DNA of 41,225 nt from Methanothrix sp. Its GTDB lineage: Archaea; Halobacteriota; Methanosarcinia; Methanotrichales; Methanotrichaceae. Of the stretch, positions 14,992-22,186 are shown piece by piece. The DNA is taken from positions 1 through 41,225 of the forward strand of contig JARYLI010000014.1 of NCBI GenBank assembly GCA_029907715.1. Reading direction: 5' to 3'. The position numbers and the translations under genes were made by a program. The notes beneath the pieces are model-generated. The model saw only the letters and a list, made by a program, of their open reading frames with translations, had not been told where the DNA came from and made no database searches. How positions within the stretch are numbered: position 1 is the stretch's first letter; each line of letters opens with the position of its first letter.

Positions 14992-15516
14992 TCACGACCT
15001 CCTCTCGAGAACCACCTTCCCTCTGGCAGCCGGTATGACCTCCAGCCTTCCCCCGAAATCCCTGTTCAGCTCCCTGCCCATGAACAGACGATCCAGAAAT
15101 ACTGCAAGGGCTGCGACCTCAGAGTGCGGCTGGTTTCCTATCGCCACGTTCCAGTCCGCCATGCTGTAAACATCAGGCGGGACCTTCTCAGCGCCAACCA
15201 CGACCATTATTCGTTCACAGGATCTTATCTCCCCGATCACATCATCGATCCTGCTTCCATACATCGTGAGGTGAACTATCTTTCCCCCGGAATCCCTGAA
15301 CCTTCTCAGCTCATCCCTCCAGACGATGCCGTCTGCAACACTGAATGATCCTCCCCATCGATTCACAACGTCTCTGAGGCTCTCAACAACGCCCTCATCT
15401 CTTCCATCTATGAGAATCTCATCGGCACCGAACGCCCTCGCCACCAGCCCCACATGTGTCGTTATCCTTTTGTCCCTCTCAGGGCGGTGCCCCAGACGGA
15501 GGACGGTTATTCGCAT
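14992..15516 (-). CDS. tRNA (cytidine(56)-2'-O)-methyltransferase (aTrm56)
   Basis: A 174-residue SPOUT-class methyltransferase of the archaeal COG1303 family. It begins [20 protein letters not shown] and has [20 protein letters not shown], the loop [12 protein letters not shown], and the knot region [29 protein letters not shown] that binds SAM. It methylates the ribose of C56 in the T-loop of archaeal tRNA. Length and motifs fit the family exactly. Pairs functionally with the other tRNA genes in the window (tgtA, arcS, alaX), though they are not linked in an operon. Confidence 0.93.
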   Translation of the reverse strand: MRITVLRLGHRPERDKRITTHVGLVARAFGADEILIDGRDEGVVESLRDVVNRWGGSFSVADGIVWRDELRRFRDSGGKIVHLTMYGSRIDDVIGEIRSCERIMVVVGAEKVPPDVYSMADWNVAIGNQPHSEVAALAVFLDRLFMGRELNRDFGGRLEVIPAARGKVVLERRS

Positions 15517-15640
15517 GATCCCACCATCCTAGGATCGGGTTTATAGAGGTTGGGGTACGGAGATGACCCCATGCATGGAGTGGTCAGGCTTTGCATTGGC
15601 ATCCATCCGGCATTCGCGACGGTTTCCATGCGCTCGACAG

Positions 15641-15650
15641 CTTTAAATGG
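15641..15650 (+). promoter_or_regulatory. TATA-like box of the 15673 small gene
   Basis: The stretch ctttaaatgg centred about 27 bases before ATG 15673 fits a leaderless or nearly leaderless start. Confidence 0.45.
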
Positions 15651-15672
15651 TCCACCAGCCAAGTAAATAAAG

Positions 15673-15807
15673 ATGTACGAAGATCTTGACGAGGATTTGC
15701 CTGAGATCTACCTGGCCATTCTTGAGGATGAGCGGAGGCGCAGGTATCTCAAGGAGATCAGCGAGTGGCTTGTGGAGGAGTATTACACCCCTGATCAGGC
15801 GTCGTGA
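15673..15807 (+). CDS. 44-residue acidic small protein
   Basis: It begins MYEDLDEDLPEIYLAILEDE, followed by a charged amphipathic helix (RRRRYLKEISEWLVEEYYT). It starts about 27 bases after a TATA-like box and ends 8 bases before the zinc-ribbon gene, so the two are probably cotranscribed. The sequence is one long helix with clear heptads, consistent with a partner-binding peptide. No known family is recognised, but codon use and promoter placement make it likely real. Confidence 0.6.
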   Translation: MYEDLDEDLPEIYLAILEDERRRRYLKEISEWLVEEYYTPDQAS

Positions 15808-15815
15808 TATGAATT

Positions 15816-16139
15816 ATGGAGCTTTTTGGAATATGTGCCGGATGTGGCAGGGCTGCAAAGCTCTACACATGCCAGCTTTGTGGCGGTCTCTTCTGTATTG
15901 ATTGCTTCGTCCCTGAGCTGGGCGTGTGTAAGAGGTGCGCCAGAGGAAGAAGGACTGGAAAAAACTATTTTTATAGACATTTCTCAGCGTGGGGACCGCG
16001 CATAAGGCATGCCGCTCCATTTAACATCCATGCGGGTGAATCCACACATCTGTCGCGAAGCCTTTTTGGGGCGAATGTTCGCGAAAACACATGCGTTTCA
16101 CAGGTGTCGATTCACACCAGGCTGGGAGTGAATGAATGA
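15816..16139 (+). CDS. Small zinc-finger protein with atypical tail
   Basis: A 107-residue frame. Residues 7-42 form a cross-brace-like zinc finger: CAGC, then CQLC, CIDC and CKRC pairs (CAGCGRAAKLYTCQLCGGLF is the first half), similar to HIT-type or B-box-like zinc fingers in archaeal orphan proteins. After about residue 48 the tail (NYFYRHFSAWG...) is unrelated in composition and runs through a long imperfect palindrome (16036-16115). It may have been added when an element inserted and destroyed the original stop. The role is unknown; protein or nucleic-acid binding is expected. Likely in one unit with the 15673 gene. Confidence 0.65.
   Translation: MELFGICAGCGRAAKLYTCQLCGGLFCIDCFVPELGVCKRCARGRRTGKNYFYRHFSAWGPRIRHAAPFNIHAGESTHLSRSLFGANVRENTCVSQVSIHTRLGVNE
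16036..16115. repeat. Long imperfect palindrome
   Basis: The arms GTGAATCCACACATCTG (16036-16052) and CAGGTGTCGATTCAC (16101-16115) are inverted repeats with small gaps. The inner part contains the palindrome TTCGCGAA. It may be a transcript terminator or a small mobile palindrome inside the 3' end of the zinc-finger gene. Confidence 0.45.
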
Positions 16140-16266
16140 ATCTACATTGGATCGGACCTGTGAATACTATTAAGACTACTAATAGGAATTTTAAGCCTCT
16201 GAATACAAAAAATACCGATTTAAAACTGTTTTTATCTTGTATATACAGCTTAGCACTCTCGTAAAC

Positions 16267-16274
16267 TTTATATA
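16267..16274 (+). promoter_or_regulatory. Strong TATA box ahead of the small-protein operon
   Basis: The context gtaaactttatataccatag has an A-rich BRE-like flank and a consensus TTTATATA. Transcription should begin near 16296, about 29 bases before the first small gene. Confidence 0.6.
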
Positions 16275-16324
16275 CCATAGTGCCATGATGTTTGAGTGTT
16301 AAGAAGGGACTAAAATACTGCCTG

Positions 16325-16468
16325 ATGAGCGTGATCGCATTCGATCTGAATGCCATCACCGGGCATAAAAGGGGTAGCAACCTGGGGAGGTGCACGATTA
16401 ATTATTGTAGATTGGACTTTCTGGAAGAAGGGAGCCTGAAGGTCTGCTTTGTATGCGGAAGGGAGTAG
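16325..16468 (+). CDS. 47-residue zinc-ribbon-like small protein
   Basis: It starts MSVIAFDLNAITGHKRGS and carries four Cys in zinc-ribbon spacing: Cys23-x4-Cys28 and Cys41-x2-Cys44 (CTINYC ... CFVCGRE). It is the first gene after the strong TATA box at 16267 and stops two bases before the next ATG. I do not recognise the family. Metal binding is likely from the Cys pattern. The unbroken link to three further genes argues that it is real despite its size. Confidence 0.55.
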   Translation: MSVIAFDLNAITGHKRGSNLGRCTINYCRLDFLEEGSLKVCFVCGRE

Positions 16469-16470
16469 CA

Positions 16471-16659
16471 ATGAATGTCCGCTTTGAAGGGGGCGGACAA
16501 CGGGAAAGCGACCTCGTGCTGCAGTATACACTGCAGCCGATCCAATCCGGATGGGAAGGGCATCCGGTGAGGTACTTCAGATACGTATCTGAGTTAAGAA
16601 ACAGTCTTGAGCATGTGTATTTATCGGATGAAGATAGACGGGGGCTTGGATCTCGATGA
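16471..16659 (+). CDS. 62-residue protein, second gene of the small operon
   Basis: It starts MNVRFEGGGQRESDLVLQYT after a ribosome-binding site (ggaaggga, about 16458-16465). It ends with an ATGA overlap into the next gene (TGA 16657-16659, next ATG 16656). The middle is amphipathic and aromatic (GWEGHPVRYFRYVSELRNSL), followed by a charged tail. There are no Cys and no recognised family. Tight coupling on both sides suggests a stoichiometric partner of its neighbours. Confidence 0.55.
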   Translation: MNVRFEGGGQRESDLVLQYTLQPIQSGWEGHPVRYFRYVSELRNSLEHVYLSDEDRRGLGSR

Positions 16660-16814
16660 GAGGCCGCATCAAGCTGTTCACAATACCAGTCGATCTTGAG
16701 AATGCAGCGAAGTATAATATACAGGTTAATCCAGACCACATTGTGAATTATCGAAGTGTATGTAACAGGGAGAGGCCCCGTCAGATGATACATGCACTCC
16801 AGATCCACATGTGA
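16656..16814 (+). CDS. 52-residue basic protein, third gene of the small operon
   Basis: It starts MRGRIKLFTIPVDLENAAKY at an ATGA overlap with the gene before and ends 9 bases before the winged-helix gene. It is basic, with one Cys and a short Arg-rich stretch (RSVCNRERPRQ). The predicted mix is strand-helix-strand. No family is recognised. The overlap start is the main evidence that it is translated. Confidence 0.5.
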   Translation: MRGRIKLFTIPVDLENAAKYNIQVNPDHIVNYRSVCNRERPRQMIHALQIHM

Positions 16815-16823
16815 GGTCTGTCT

Positions 16824-17270
16824 GTGAAAATCGCAATAGAGATCGACGATAATGGTCTCAAGGCCAACATGTCGTTTGAGTTCGACAAGAAGTGCATGGA
16901 TGTGGCGGCATTACGTGAGATGCTCGCGGATAAGATTGTGGATATTCTGAACATCTCCGGCGTGATCTCAGAGAGCGCGCGGCCGGTTGCTGAAGAACAG
17001 CCGAAGACGCTGATGGACAGCCTGGCCGAGTTTATAAAATATGAATTCCGCGATCAGTGGTTCACATCCCAGCAGCTCAGAGAGAGGTATGAGACTGTTC
17101 GTGACGATATCAAGCTGAGCACGGTCTCGACCTACCTCTCCAGGATGCACCAGGATGGTATTCTCGACAGGAGGGGGAACAGAAACAACAGGGAGTACCG
17201 TCTGCTTTCGACAGCATCTGTGGAAGGCGCGGCTTACTCCAGAAAGAAACAATCCGCGTCAAAGCTTTAG
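16824..17270 (+). CDS. Winged-helix DNA-binding protein, last gene of the small operon
   Basis: A 148-residue protein from GTG 16824. The N-terminal part (KIAIEIDDNGLKANMSFEFD) looks like a small beta-sheet followed by a helix (VAALREMLADKIVDIL). After a linker, residues about 70-130 form a winged helix: FTSQQLRERYE, then the recognition helix LSTVSTYLSRMHQDGILDRR and the wing NRNNREYRLL. The C-terminus is basic (SRKKQSASKL). It is probably a transcription regulator, perhaps of its own operon. It lies 9 bases after the 52-residue gene. Confidence 0.75.
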   Translation: MKIAIEIDDNGLKANMSFEFDKKCMDVAALREMLADKIVDILNISGVISESARPVAEEQPKTLMDSLAEFIKYEFRDQWFTSQQLRERYETVRDDIKLSTVSTYLSRMHQDGILDRRGNRNNREYRLLSTASVEGAAYSRKKQSASKL

Positions 17271-17320
17271 ATGCTTAGAGTCCATATTCTGTCGATTCGA
17301 GCAAACTTCGAAGCCCGATT

Positions 17321-17353
17321 CGCTCTTATATGCTTGGCAACTTAGGGACATGG
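17321..17353 (+). repeat. Short dispersed motif, copy B
   Basis: CGCTCTTATATGCTTGGCAA and the following CTTAGGG match copy A at 11916 with four transitions in 27 bases. The part TTGGCAACTTAGGGACATGG also resembles TTTGGCAACTCAGGCTCATG at 25920-25939. Confidence 0.4.
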
Positions 17354-17404
17354 TATTTGCTCGATATTGTGAGCGTACTTGAGTTAATGATCAAGTGAAT
17401 CCGC
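17353..17404 (-). repeat. Inverted dispersed repeat, copy e2 (52 bp)
   Basis: The reverse complement matches 255-306 at 47 of 52 positions. Confidence 0.6.
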
Positions 17405-17438
17405 TACATACGTCATCGGTTAAGGATTGGTTTATAGT

Positions 17439-17647
17439 CCTTTGCGTCACTTCATGTAAATCCATTTAAAATCTAATGGATGTGTCATACTTTATAGATG
17501 ATTTTATGTGACGTGCAATATTATATCAACTTATACGGAATACTATAGGAGTATTCCTATTAACCTCCTTTTCTGCGATCTGCCCATGTCGCTAAGTAAC
17601 TGTATAGATACTATTTTATATCAAAAAGCAGGTTTTTAGGGATTCTC
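17439..17647 (-). repeat. Composite dispersed repeat c (209 bp)
   Basis: Bases 17439-17547 are an inverted, nearly identical copy of 1192-1300, and bases 17549-17647 an inverted copy of 13455-13553. The two halves therefore occur joined here and separately elsewhere. The second half contains a conserved MGRSQKR coding start on the minus strand that stops after about 14 codons. It is most simply a MITE or the remains of an insertion sequence. Confidence 0.7.
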
Positions 17648-17725
17648 TTAGGTTTGTGGTTGGTCATATGGTATGGTCGTGTTTGGATTTCAGTAATAAT
17701 AATTTGCTGATATAATATTTTTTTA

Positions 17726-18183
17726 GATCAGGCAGGAGTCGATACAAGTTTGGCGATTGATGGTGTGTTGTTTGATGAGCACCTTCAAAGGAACAAAATA
17801 ATCCATCTAAGAGTGTACTCAGCAAGAAACAGCATGACATCTCATGCATTCTTGAAAAGAGTCCTGAGCATGTGTAAGCCGGAGGAGATCGTTCTGGACA
17901 AAGGACCATGGTACAGAGACGCACTCTGCCGGCCTGGCGTAAAAGTCAGATACGAATCTTTTGGGGCTTCAACTTTGTTGAAGCCTCTCGACGACAGTCG
18001 AGAGTGACCGAAGCCTCGTTGAGTCTGTATTCTCCTCCTTCAAGCAAAGAGCTCTGCTCCATAACCGTGAACTTCAAACGCAAGGATAAGAAACCTGGAA
18101 GCCTGCGATGGACAAGAGCCATAGAATGCTGGAACAACTTCTGTAAAATGTTTATGTTCTACTATAACGTCGCAAGGAGGTAA
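17726..18183 (+). pseudogene. DDE transposase remnant (IS6/IS240-like), frameshifted
   Basis: Three reading frames together give a C-terminal transposase half. Frame one holds LAIDGVLFDEHLQRNKIIHL, a SMTSHAFLKRVLSMCKPEEI helix and the catalytic-type EIVLDKGPWYRDAL (Asp). From 18006 another frame gives DRSLVESVFSSFKQRALL, with the final catalytic Glu in VES. From about 18060 a third frame gives RWTRAIECWNNFCKMFMFYY to the stop at 18183. The N-terminal DNA-binding half is missing. At the first break two perfect hairpins are inserted (17965-18003). The element is inactive as it stands. Confidence 0.75.
17965..18003. repeat. Two back-to-back perfect hairpins inside the transposase remnant
   Basis: GGCTTCAAC-TTT-GTTGAAGCC (9-bp stem, 17965-17985) is followed directly by TCTCGAC-GACA-GTCGAGA (7-bp stem, 17986-18003). 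Removing 17966-18005 (40 bases) restores the motif FG-DRSLVES in one frame. Confidence 0.6.
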
Positions 18184-18570
18184 TAATGTTATTCGGACAG
18201 GTCCATCATGATTATGGAAATCTCTTTTACAGAATCGCTCATACGCTTCTCTTCCCGCACTCCTCCCCGGAGATGCACCCACCTCTGGCATACATTCCTT
18301 CTTCAGATCGAGCTGTTAGTTATTATCCTTCCTATCAGCTTGCATCTGCATCACGGAGCAATAATATATATTGTGTAATTTGATATTAATAAATATATGA
18401 CTTGTCTCTTATAATATGCAGGAAATGACCGGACAGCAGAGGGAGAGACAATCCCACTGCTGGTTCAAAGCAGCCACAAAAATCGCAGAAAACCAGGATC
18501 CATGAAGCCCCTGACAGGCCGATAGACAAACCCCCTCATCCACGGGATGGAGAACTCAAAGAAACAATCA
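18184..18570. other. AT-rich gap with no supported gene
   Basis: This stretch follows the transposase remnant. Its middle (18340-18420) is very AT-rich (aatatatattgtgtaatttg, and several TATA-like runs). A 29-codon frame from ATG 18418 (MQEMTGQQRERQSHCWFKAA...) follows a TATA-like run (ttataatatg) but is too short and unlike known proteins to call. Confidence 0.4.
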
Positions 18571-18571
18571 G

Positions 18572-18594
18572 CCCCTACCCTCGAGGGGGTAGGG
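18572..18594 (-). terminator. Hairpin terminator of the Lys-rich small gene
   Basis: CCCTACCC pairs with GGGTAGGG around a short loop. Read on the minus strand it is followed by ctgattgtttcttt, a T-rich tail, just after the stop of the 39-residue gene. Confidence 0.6.
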
Positions 18595-18600
18595 TTCTGC

Positions 18601-18720
18601 TCATACGCACGTGTCGAGGAGCCCCTTCTTCTTGCCGCCACGCTTCTCGCCAGGCTTTACAGGCTCAACCTTGGCGCCCTCTTCCTTCTTCTCCTCTTCC
18701 TTCTTCTCGTGATGGGTCAT
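18601..18720 (-). CDS. 39-residue Lys/Glu-rich small protein
   Basis: It starts MTHHEKKEEEKKEEGAKVEP and continues with a Lys/Gly-rich tail ending LLDTCV. A ribosome-binding-like ggtgg lies before the ATG, a TATA-like cttaataaatg lies about 35 bases upstream, and a strong hairpin follows the stop. Together these define a compact single-gene unit. The protein is almost entirely charged and probably disordered, with one Cys near the end. Nucleic-acid or ribosome binding is plausible but unproven. It is divergent from the helicase gene. Confidence 0.6.
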   Translation of the reverse strand: MTHHEKKEEEKKEEGAKVEPVKPGEKRGGKKKGLLDTCV

Positions 18721-18884
18721 TTTTCCACCATTTATTGTTAATTCCACTAACATTTATTAAGCTTTCCAGTACTTTGCGCCGTGAGCGTGCGCGGTTCCGC
18801 TGTGCTGCCAGCCACAGTCTCGAGCATGCCCAGCAGAACCCATGCAGCCAAGCTTTTATCTTCAGGAAGATCCACAGTGAGGCT

Positions 18885-21005
18885 GTGTATCTCGACTACA
18901 TCCCCTATCCATCGCTGCGCCCGCATCAGGACAAGATGCTCGATGCCGTCTACGAGGTGGTCTCCACAGGCGACCACGGCGTTCTGATGATAGATGCGCC
19001 CACAGGCTCAGGAAAGACGAGCTGCATATCAGCGGCACTTGCAGCTGCCCCTGGAAAGATCGTAGTGGCAGTCAGGACCGTGAGCCAGATAGGGGTTTAT
19101 CTTGATGAAATTAGCAGGATCTGGTCGAACACAAGACACAGACCCACCGTCTCCTACCTGATAGGAAAGCAGAAGGCATGCCCGCTTGCATCTGAGATCT
19201 GGGGGGAGAGCATTTACTTCGCGTGCATGAGGCTCAGAGAGGGATCGAAGAACTACATGGCATCGCAGATCGAGAAGGGTTACAACGATGTGTACGATCC
19301 AGCCAGGGACGGGATACCTGATGAGCCTCCTGGGGAGAGAACCGTCTGCCCTCATTACCTGAGAAGCAAAGAGGCGTTCGAGATCAACGGAAAGGTGTAC
19401 TTCAGGTCTTCCTCAGCTGCAGTGGATGCTGCAGAGAGGATGAGCAGGAGGATCGTCCCTGTTGATGCCCTCGAGAAGACCTGTAGAGGCGTCTGCCCGT
19501 ATGAGGTGATGTCGCTTCATGCGAAGAGCAGTGACATCATCATCCTGAACTACCATCACCTCTTCAGCCCGGATTTTCAGGACGCCATAATCCAGTGGCT
19601 CGGTCTTGAGGCAGACCGCATGACGGTGATAGTGGACGAGGCCCACAACCTCGGCGACTCTGTTAGGGAGATGAACACCAGGGTGCTCACGCCTAGGATC
19701 CTTGAGCTGGCAGAGCGCGAGATCGACAGATTCGAGAAGGCGCTGGGCCAGGCGAAGCTTGGAGAGGAGCACCACGACTGGCGCAGGGAGGGCCTGAAGA
19801 CTGCCAGGCATCTCATACCAAGAATCCGGAGGTTCATGGCCGCGAGGGAAGCCAGATCGAAGGATGGGGAGACTCTTCTCGATGGCGAGCTCTTCAGGCA
19901 GTACGTGTACGATGGCATCGACGATATAGATCTCGCTCTCTCCTATCTGAGCAATGTAGCGGTTGCGATCGCGGAGATGAAGCTTGCAGAGAGCGATCAC
20001 GAAACGCTCTACGGGGATATCCAGCCCAGCCTCGCCACAATGGTTCTCTTCCTCAGAGAGGTCGAGGAGGCTGAGCACGACCCGTCGTACCAGAGAAAGA
20101 TCGTGACGACATCGTCAGGGGAGAGGAGATGGACTCGCCTGGAGGTTACTAAGATCGATCCAGCTCCTGTGATAAGAAGGGTTGTCGATAACGTCAACGC
20201 AACCCTGATGCTCAGCGGCACCCTCTCGCCGATCGATGCATACGAGCTGTACTGTCTGGGCGAGCCAGGCAGAGCCAGAAAGATCTCCCTCCCAAATCCA
20301 TTCCCCCAGAGCAACCGCCTGATCATAGCAGCGGAGAGGGCGACAACGCAGCTCAGCGCTAGGGAGAATCCAGAGAACAGGAATCTGATATCCGGCTATA
20401 TCAGCGCCCTGATAGAGGAGGTGCCTGGAAACGTCGCAGTGTTCTTCACCTCATACCCGATGATGGCCTCGTACCGGGATGCATGCACCAGATTCGCACG
20501 AGGCGCAGGCAAGCGGGTGTTCACAGAGCCCAGATCTGCAGAGGATGTCCCTCAGATCCTGGAGGAGTTCTTCAGGGCAGGCAGGAGCAATGGCGCTGTG
20601 CTGCTCGGGGTCTCTGGAGGAAAGCTCGCAGAGGGAATAGACTACAAGGGTGAGGCTCTCAACGGGGTGGCTGTTGTCGGTCTTCCCCTCTCGGTCTTCG
20701 ATGAGATCCAGAAGGAGGTCATCTCCTACTACACTCAAAAGTACGGGAAAAAGCGGGGCACGCTGATAGCATACACCCTTCCAGCGATCAATCGTGGTCT
20801 CCAGGCGGCTGGCAGGGTCATAAGGGCGGAGAGCGAGAGGGGAGTCATACTCCTGTGCGACAGCAGGTTCGCGTCAAGGGGTCTGGGGGGTGTCAGGATG
20901 TATCTGCCAGAGTGGGTTCAGAGTGAGATGGTGATGGCAGATCCTGAGAGGTGCAGACTTCTGATAAGAGAGAAACTGAGGGAATGGAGGGAGGCTTCAC
21001 ACTGA
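18885..21005 (+). CDS. XPD/Rad3-family Fe-S DNA helicase
   Basis: A 706-residue superfamily 2 helicase. Motifs: Q-like YPSLRPHQ, Walker A DAPTGSGKT (38-45), four Cys between motifs I and II that can bind a 4Fe-4S cluster (CPLAS, FACMRL, TVCPHY, then KTCRGVCPYE), DEAH box VIVDEAHNLGDS, VNATLMLSGTLSPID, and motif VI QAAGRVIRAESERG. XPD-type helicases unwind 5' to 3' in DNA repair. The frame is open far upstream to 18735, but GTG 18885 begins right at the conserved N-terminus and lies about 29 bases after a TATA-like ttttatc (18854-18860). It probably starts leaderless. Confidence 0.92.
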   Translation: MYLDYIPYPSLRPHQDKMLDAVYEVVSTGDHGVLMIDAPTGSGKTSCISAALAAAPGKIVVAVRTVSQIGVYLDEISRIWSNTRHRPTVSYLIGKQKACPLASEIWGESIYFACMRLREGSKNYMASQIEKGYNDVYDPARDGIPDEPPGERTVCPHYLRSKEAFEINGKVYFRSSSAAVDAAERMSRRIVPVDALEKTCRGVCPYEVMSLHAKSSDIIILNYHHLFSPDFQDAIIQWLGLEADRMTVIVDEAHNLGDSVREMNTRVLTPRILELAEREIDRFEKALGQAKLGEEHHDWRREGLKTARHLIPRIRRFMAAREARSKDGETLLDGELFRQYVYDGIDDIDLALSYLSNVAVAIAEMKLAESDHETLYGDIQPSLATMVLFLREVEEAEHDPSYQRKIVTTSSGERRWTRLEVTKIDPAPVIRRVVDNVNATLMLSGTLSPIDAYELYCLGEPGRARKISLPNPFPQSNRLIIAAERATTQLSARENPENRNLISGYISALIEEVPGNVAVFFTSYPMMASYRDACTRFARGAGKRVFTEPRSAEDVPQILEEFFRAGRSNGAVLLGVSGGKLAEGIDYKGEALNGVAVVGLPLSVFDEIQKEVISYYTQKYGKKRGTLIAYTLPAINRGLQAAGRVIRAESERGVILLCDSRFASRGLGGVRMYLPEWVQSEMVMADPERCRLLIREKLREWREASH

Positions 21006-21064
21006 GAGCTGCTGAGCGATCGCGAATCGTGTGCTGCGCCCTGAAAACCGGTATCGTCTTTCCG

Positions 21065-22186
21065 ATGTCATCCATCGATCTGTCACTACACTCCTGCGGG
21101 ATATTCGGGCGCCATGCAGCAACTGCATCGGACCGTCCCAGATTACTGTTTCTCGTCTACATGATCTGTGTTCTGCTCGCATGCTCTTACACATCCACCG
21201 CGCTCGATACCGGCGCTCCGGTGCCTCCGGAGATGTTTGGGGATGATTACTACAAGGTATATGGAGTGCCGGATCTCACAGTCTCACTGGAGAGATCGTC
21301 CGTATATCAGGGGGAGCAGACATCAATTTTTCTGACCCTGACCAATCGCGGGAGGGTCACCGCCATAAAGGTGAACAGTGAGCCAGCGTCGGACAGGAGG
21401 GATGAGATCCTAGCGGCGCAGCGGGAGCTTGAGCTGGAGAGGCAGAGGACCACAGCACAGGACGTCTCTGTAGAGCTGGTCGCAGAGAACAGGAGCGCAA
21501 TAGATGTCAGGCGCGCTGTGGCCTATCCGGGGAGCATCCGTGAGGGTCAGACCTCAGCGCCGCTTGAGTTCCCTGTTGAGATATACAAAAACACACGTCC
21601 TGGGAGATACAGGATTTATGCGCTGATCAACTGCACATATCAGAGAGATGTTGCTGTTAAGAGCGACGAGGATCATCCTGAGAGCCCGGATGTGTATTAC
21701 TGGTACGATAGAATAGCCCAGGTGGTGCCACTGGAGCTCAGGGTTGAGCGAAGAAGCGATGTGGAGTTTGAAGTTCTGGGAGTGAAACCGGAGAGGCTTG
21801 CTGCCGGCTCCAGTGATAATGTCGTGAGGATATCCGTAAAGAACGTGGGGACAGATACAGCCAGGGATCTGGTCGCCAGGCTCAGGCCTGAGAGCGGGAT
21901 CTATGTGAGCGTGGATGAGTCGCCACTACCACGACTGGAGCCCGGTGAGAGCGCAGAGCTGGTCTACAAGCTGGATGTCTCAAAGGACGCAGTTCCAGGC
22001 AAGCTTTACCTGCTCAGGATTCTCTTCGAGTTCTCCGACACCTACAGGGACAACCTGAGCGACTCTGAGAATGTGTACATCACGATCGATCTCCAGAGGC
22101 GCGTCTTCCTCTGGGCTGCCGCGCTCCCTATCGTTGCTGTAGCATCCATCATTTTCATCATCAGAAAGAGGAGGGGTGGCGCATAG
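21065..22186 (+). CDS. Membrane-anchored COG1361-like protein linked to an ABC exporter
   Basis: A protein of about 373 residues from ATG 21065. A signal or anchor segment (RLLFLVYMICVLLACSYT) is followed by two Ig-like modules: PDLTVSLERSSVYQGEQTSI through the middle, and SDNVVRISVKNVGTDTARDL near the C-terminus. It closes with one transmembrane helix (VFLWAAALPIVAVASIIFII) and a basic tail. Such proteins, facing outward, often sit beside ABC-2 exporters. An open frame reaches back to 20951 inside the helicase; ATG 21161 is a later alternative. Its stop (TAG 22184-22186) overlaps the ABC ATPase start. Confidence 0.75.
   Translation: MSSIDLSLHSCGIFGRHAATASDRPRLLFLVYMICVLLACSYTSTALDTGAPVPPEMFGDDYYKVYGVPDLTVSLERSSVYQGEQTSIFLTLTNRGRVTAIKVNSEPASDRRDEILAAQRELELERQRTTAQDVSVELVAENRSAIDVRRAVAYPGSIREGQTSAPLEFPVEIYKNTRPGRYRIYALINCTYQRDVAVKSDEDHPESPDVYYWYDRIAQVVPLELRVERRSDVEFEVLGVKPERLAAGSSDNVVRISVKNVGTDTARDLVARLRPESGIYVSVDESPLPRLEPGESAELVYKLDVSKDAVPGKLYLLRILFEFSDTYRDNLSDSENVYITIDLQRRVFLWAAALPIVAVASIIFIIRKRRGGA

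Larger units (their letters stand above)
17271..17725. other. Repeat-rich gap between the small operon and the broken transposase
   Basis: This stretch has no gene. It holds, in order, short motif B (17321-17353), inverted repeat e2 (17353-17404) and the composite dispersed repeat c (17439-17647). AT content rises sharply after about 17500. Confidence 0.6.

Noticed and set aside
18571-18594. Right-end hairpin of an IS200/IS605 element with an omega RNA
   Set aside because: No tnpB coding sequence lies upstream, while the hairpin with a T-rich tail sits exactly after the stop of the minus-strand 39-residue gene and is better explained as its terminator.
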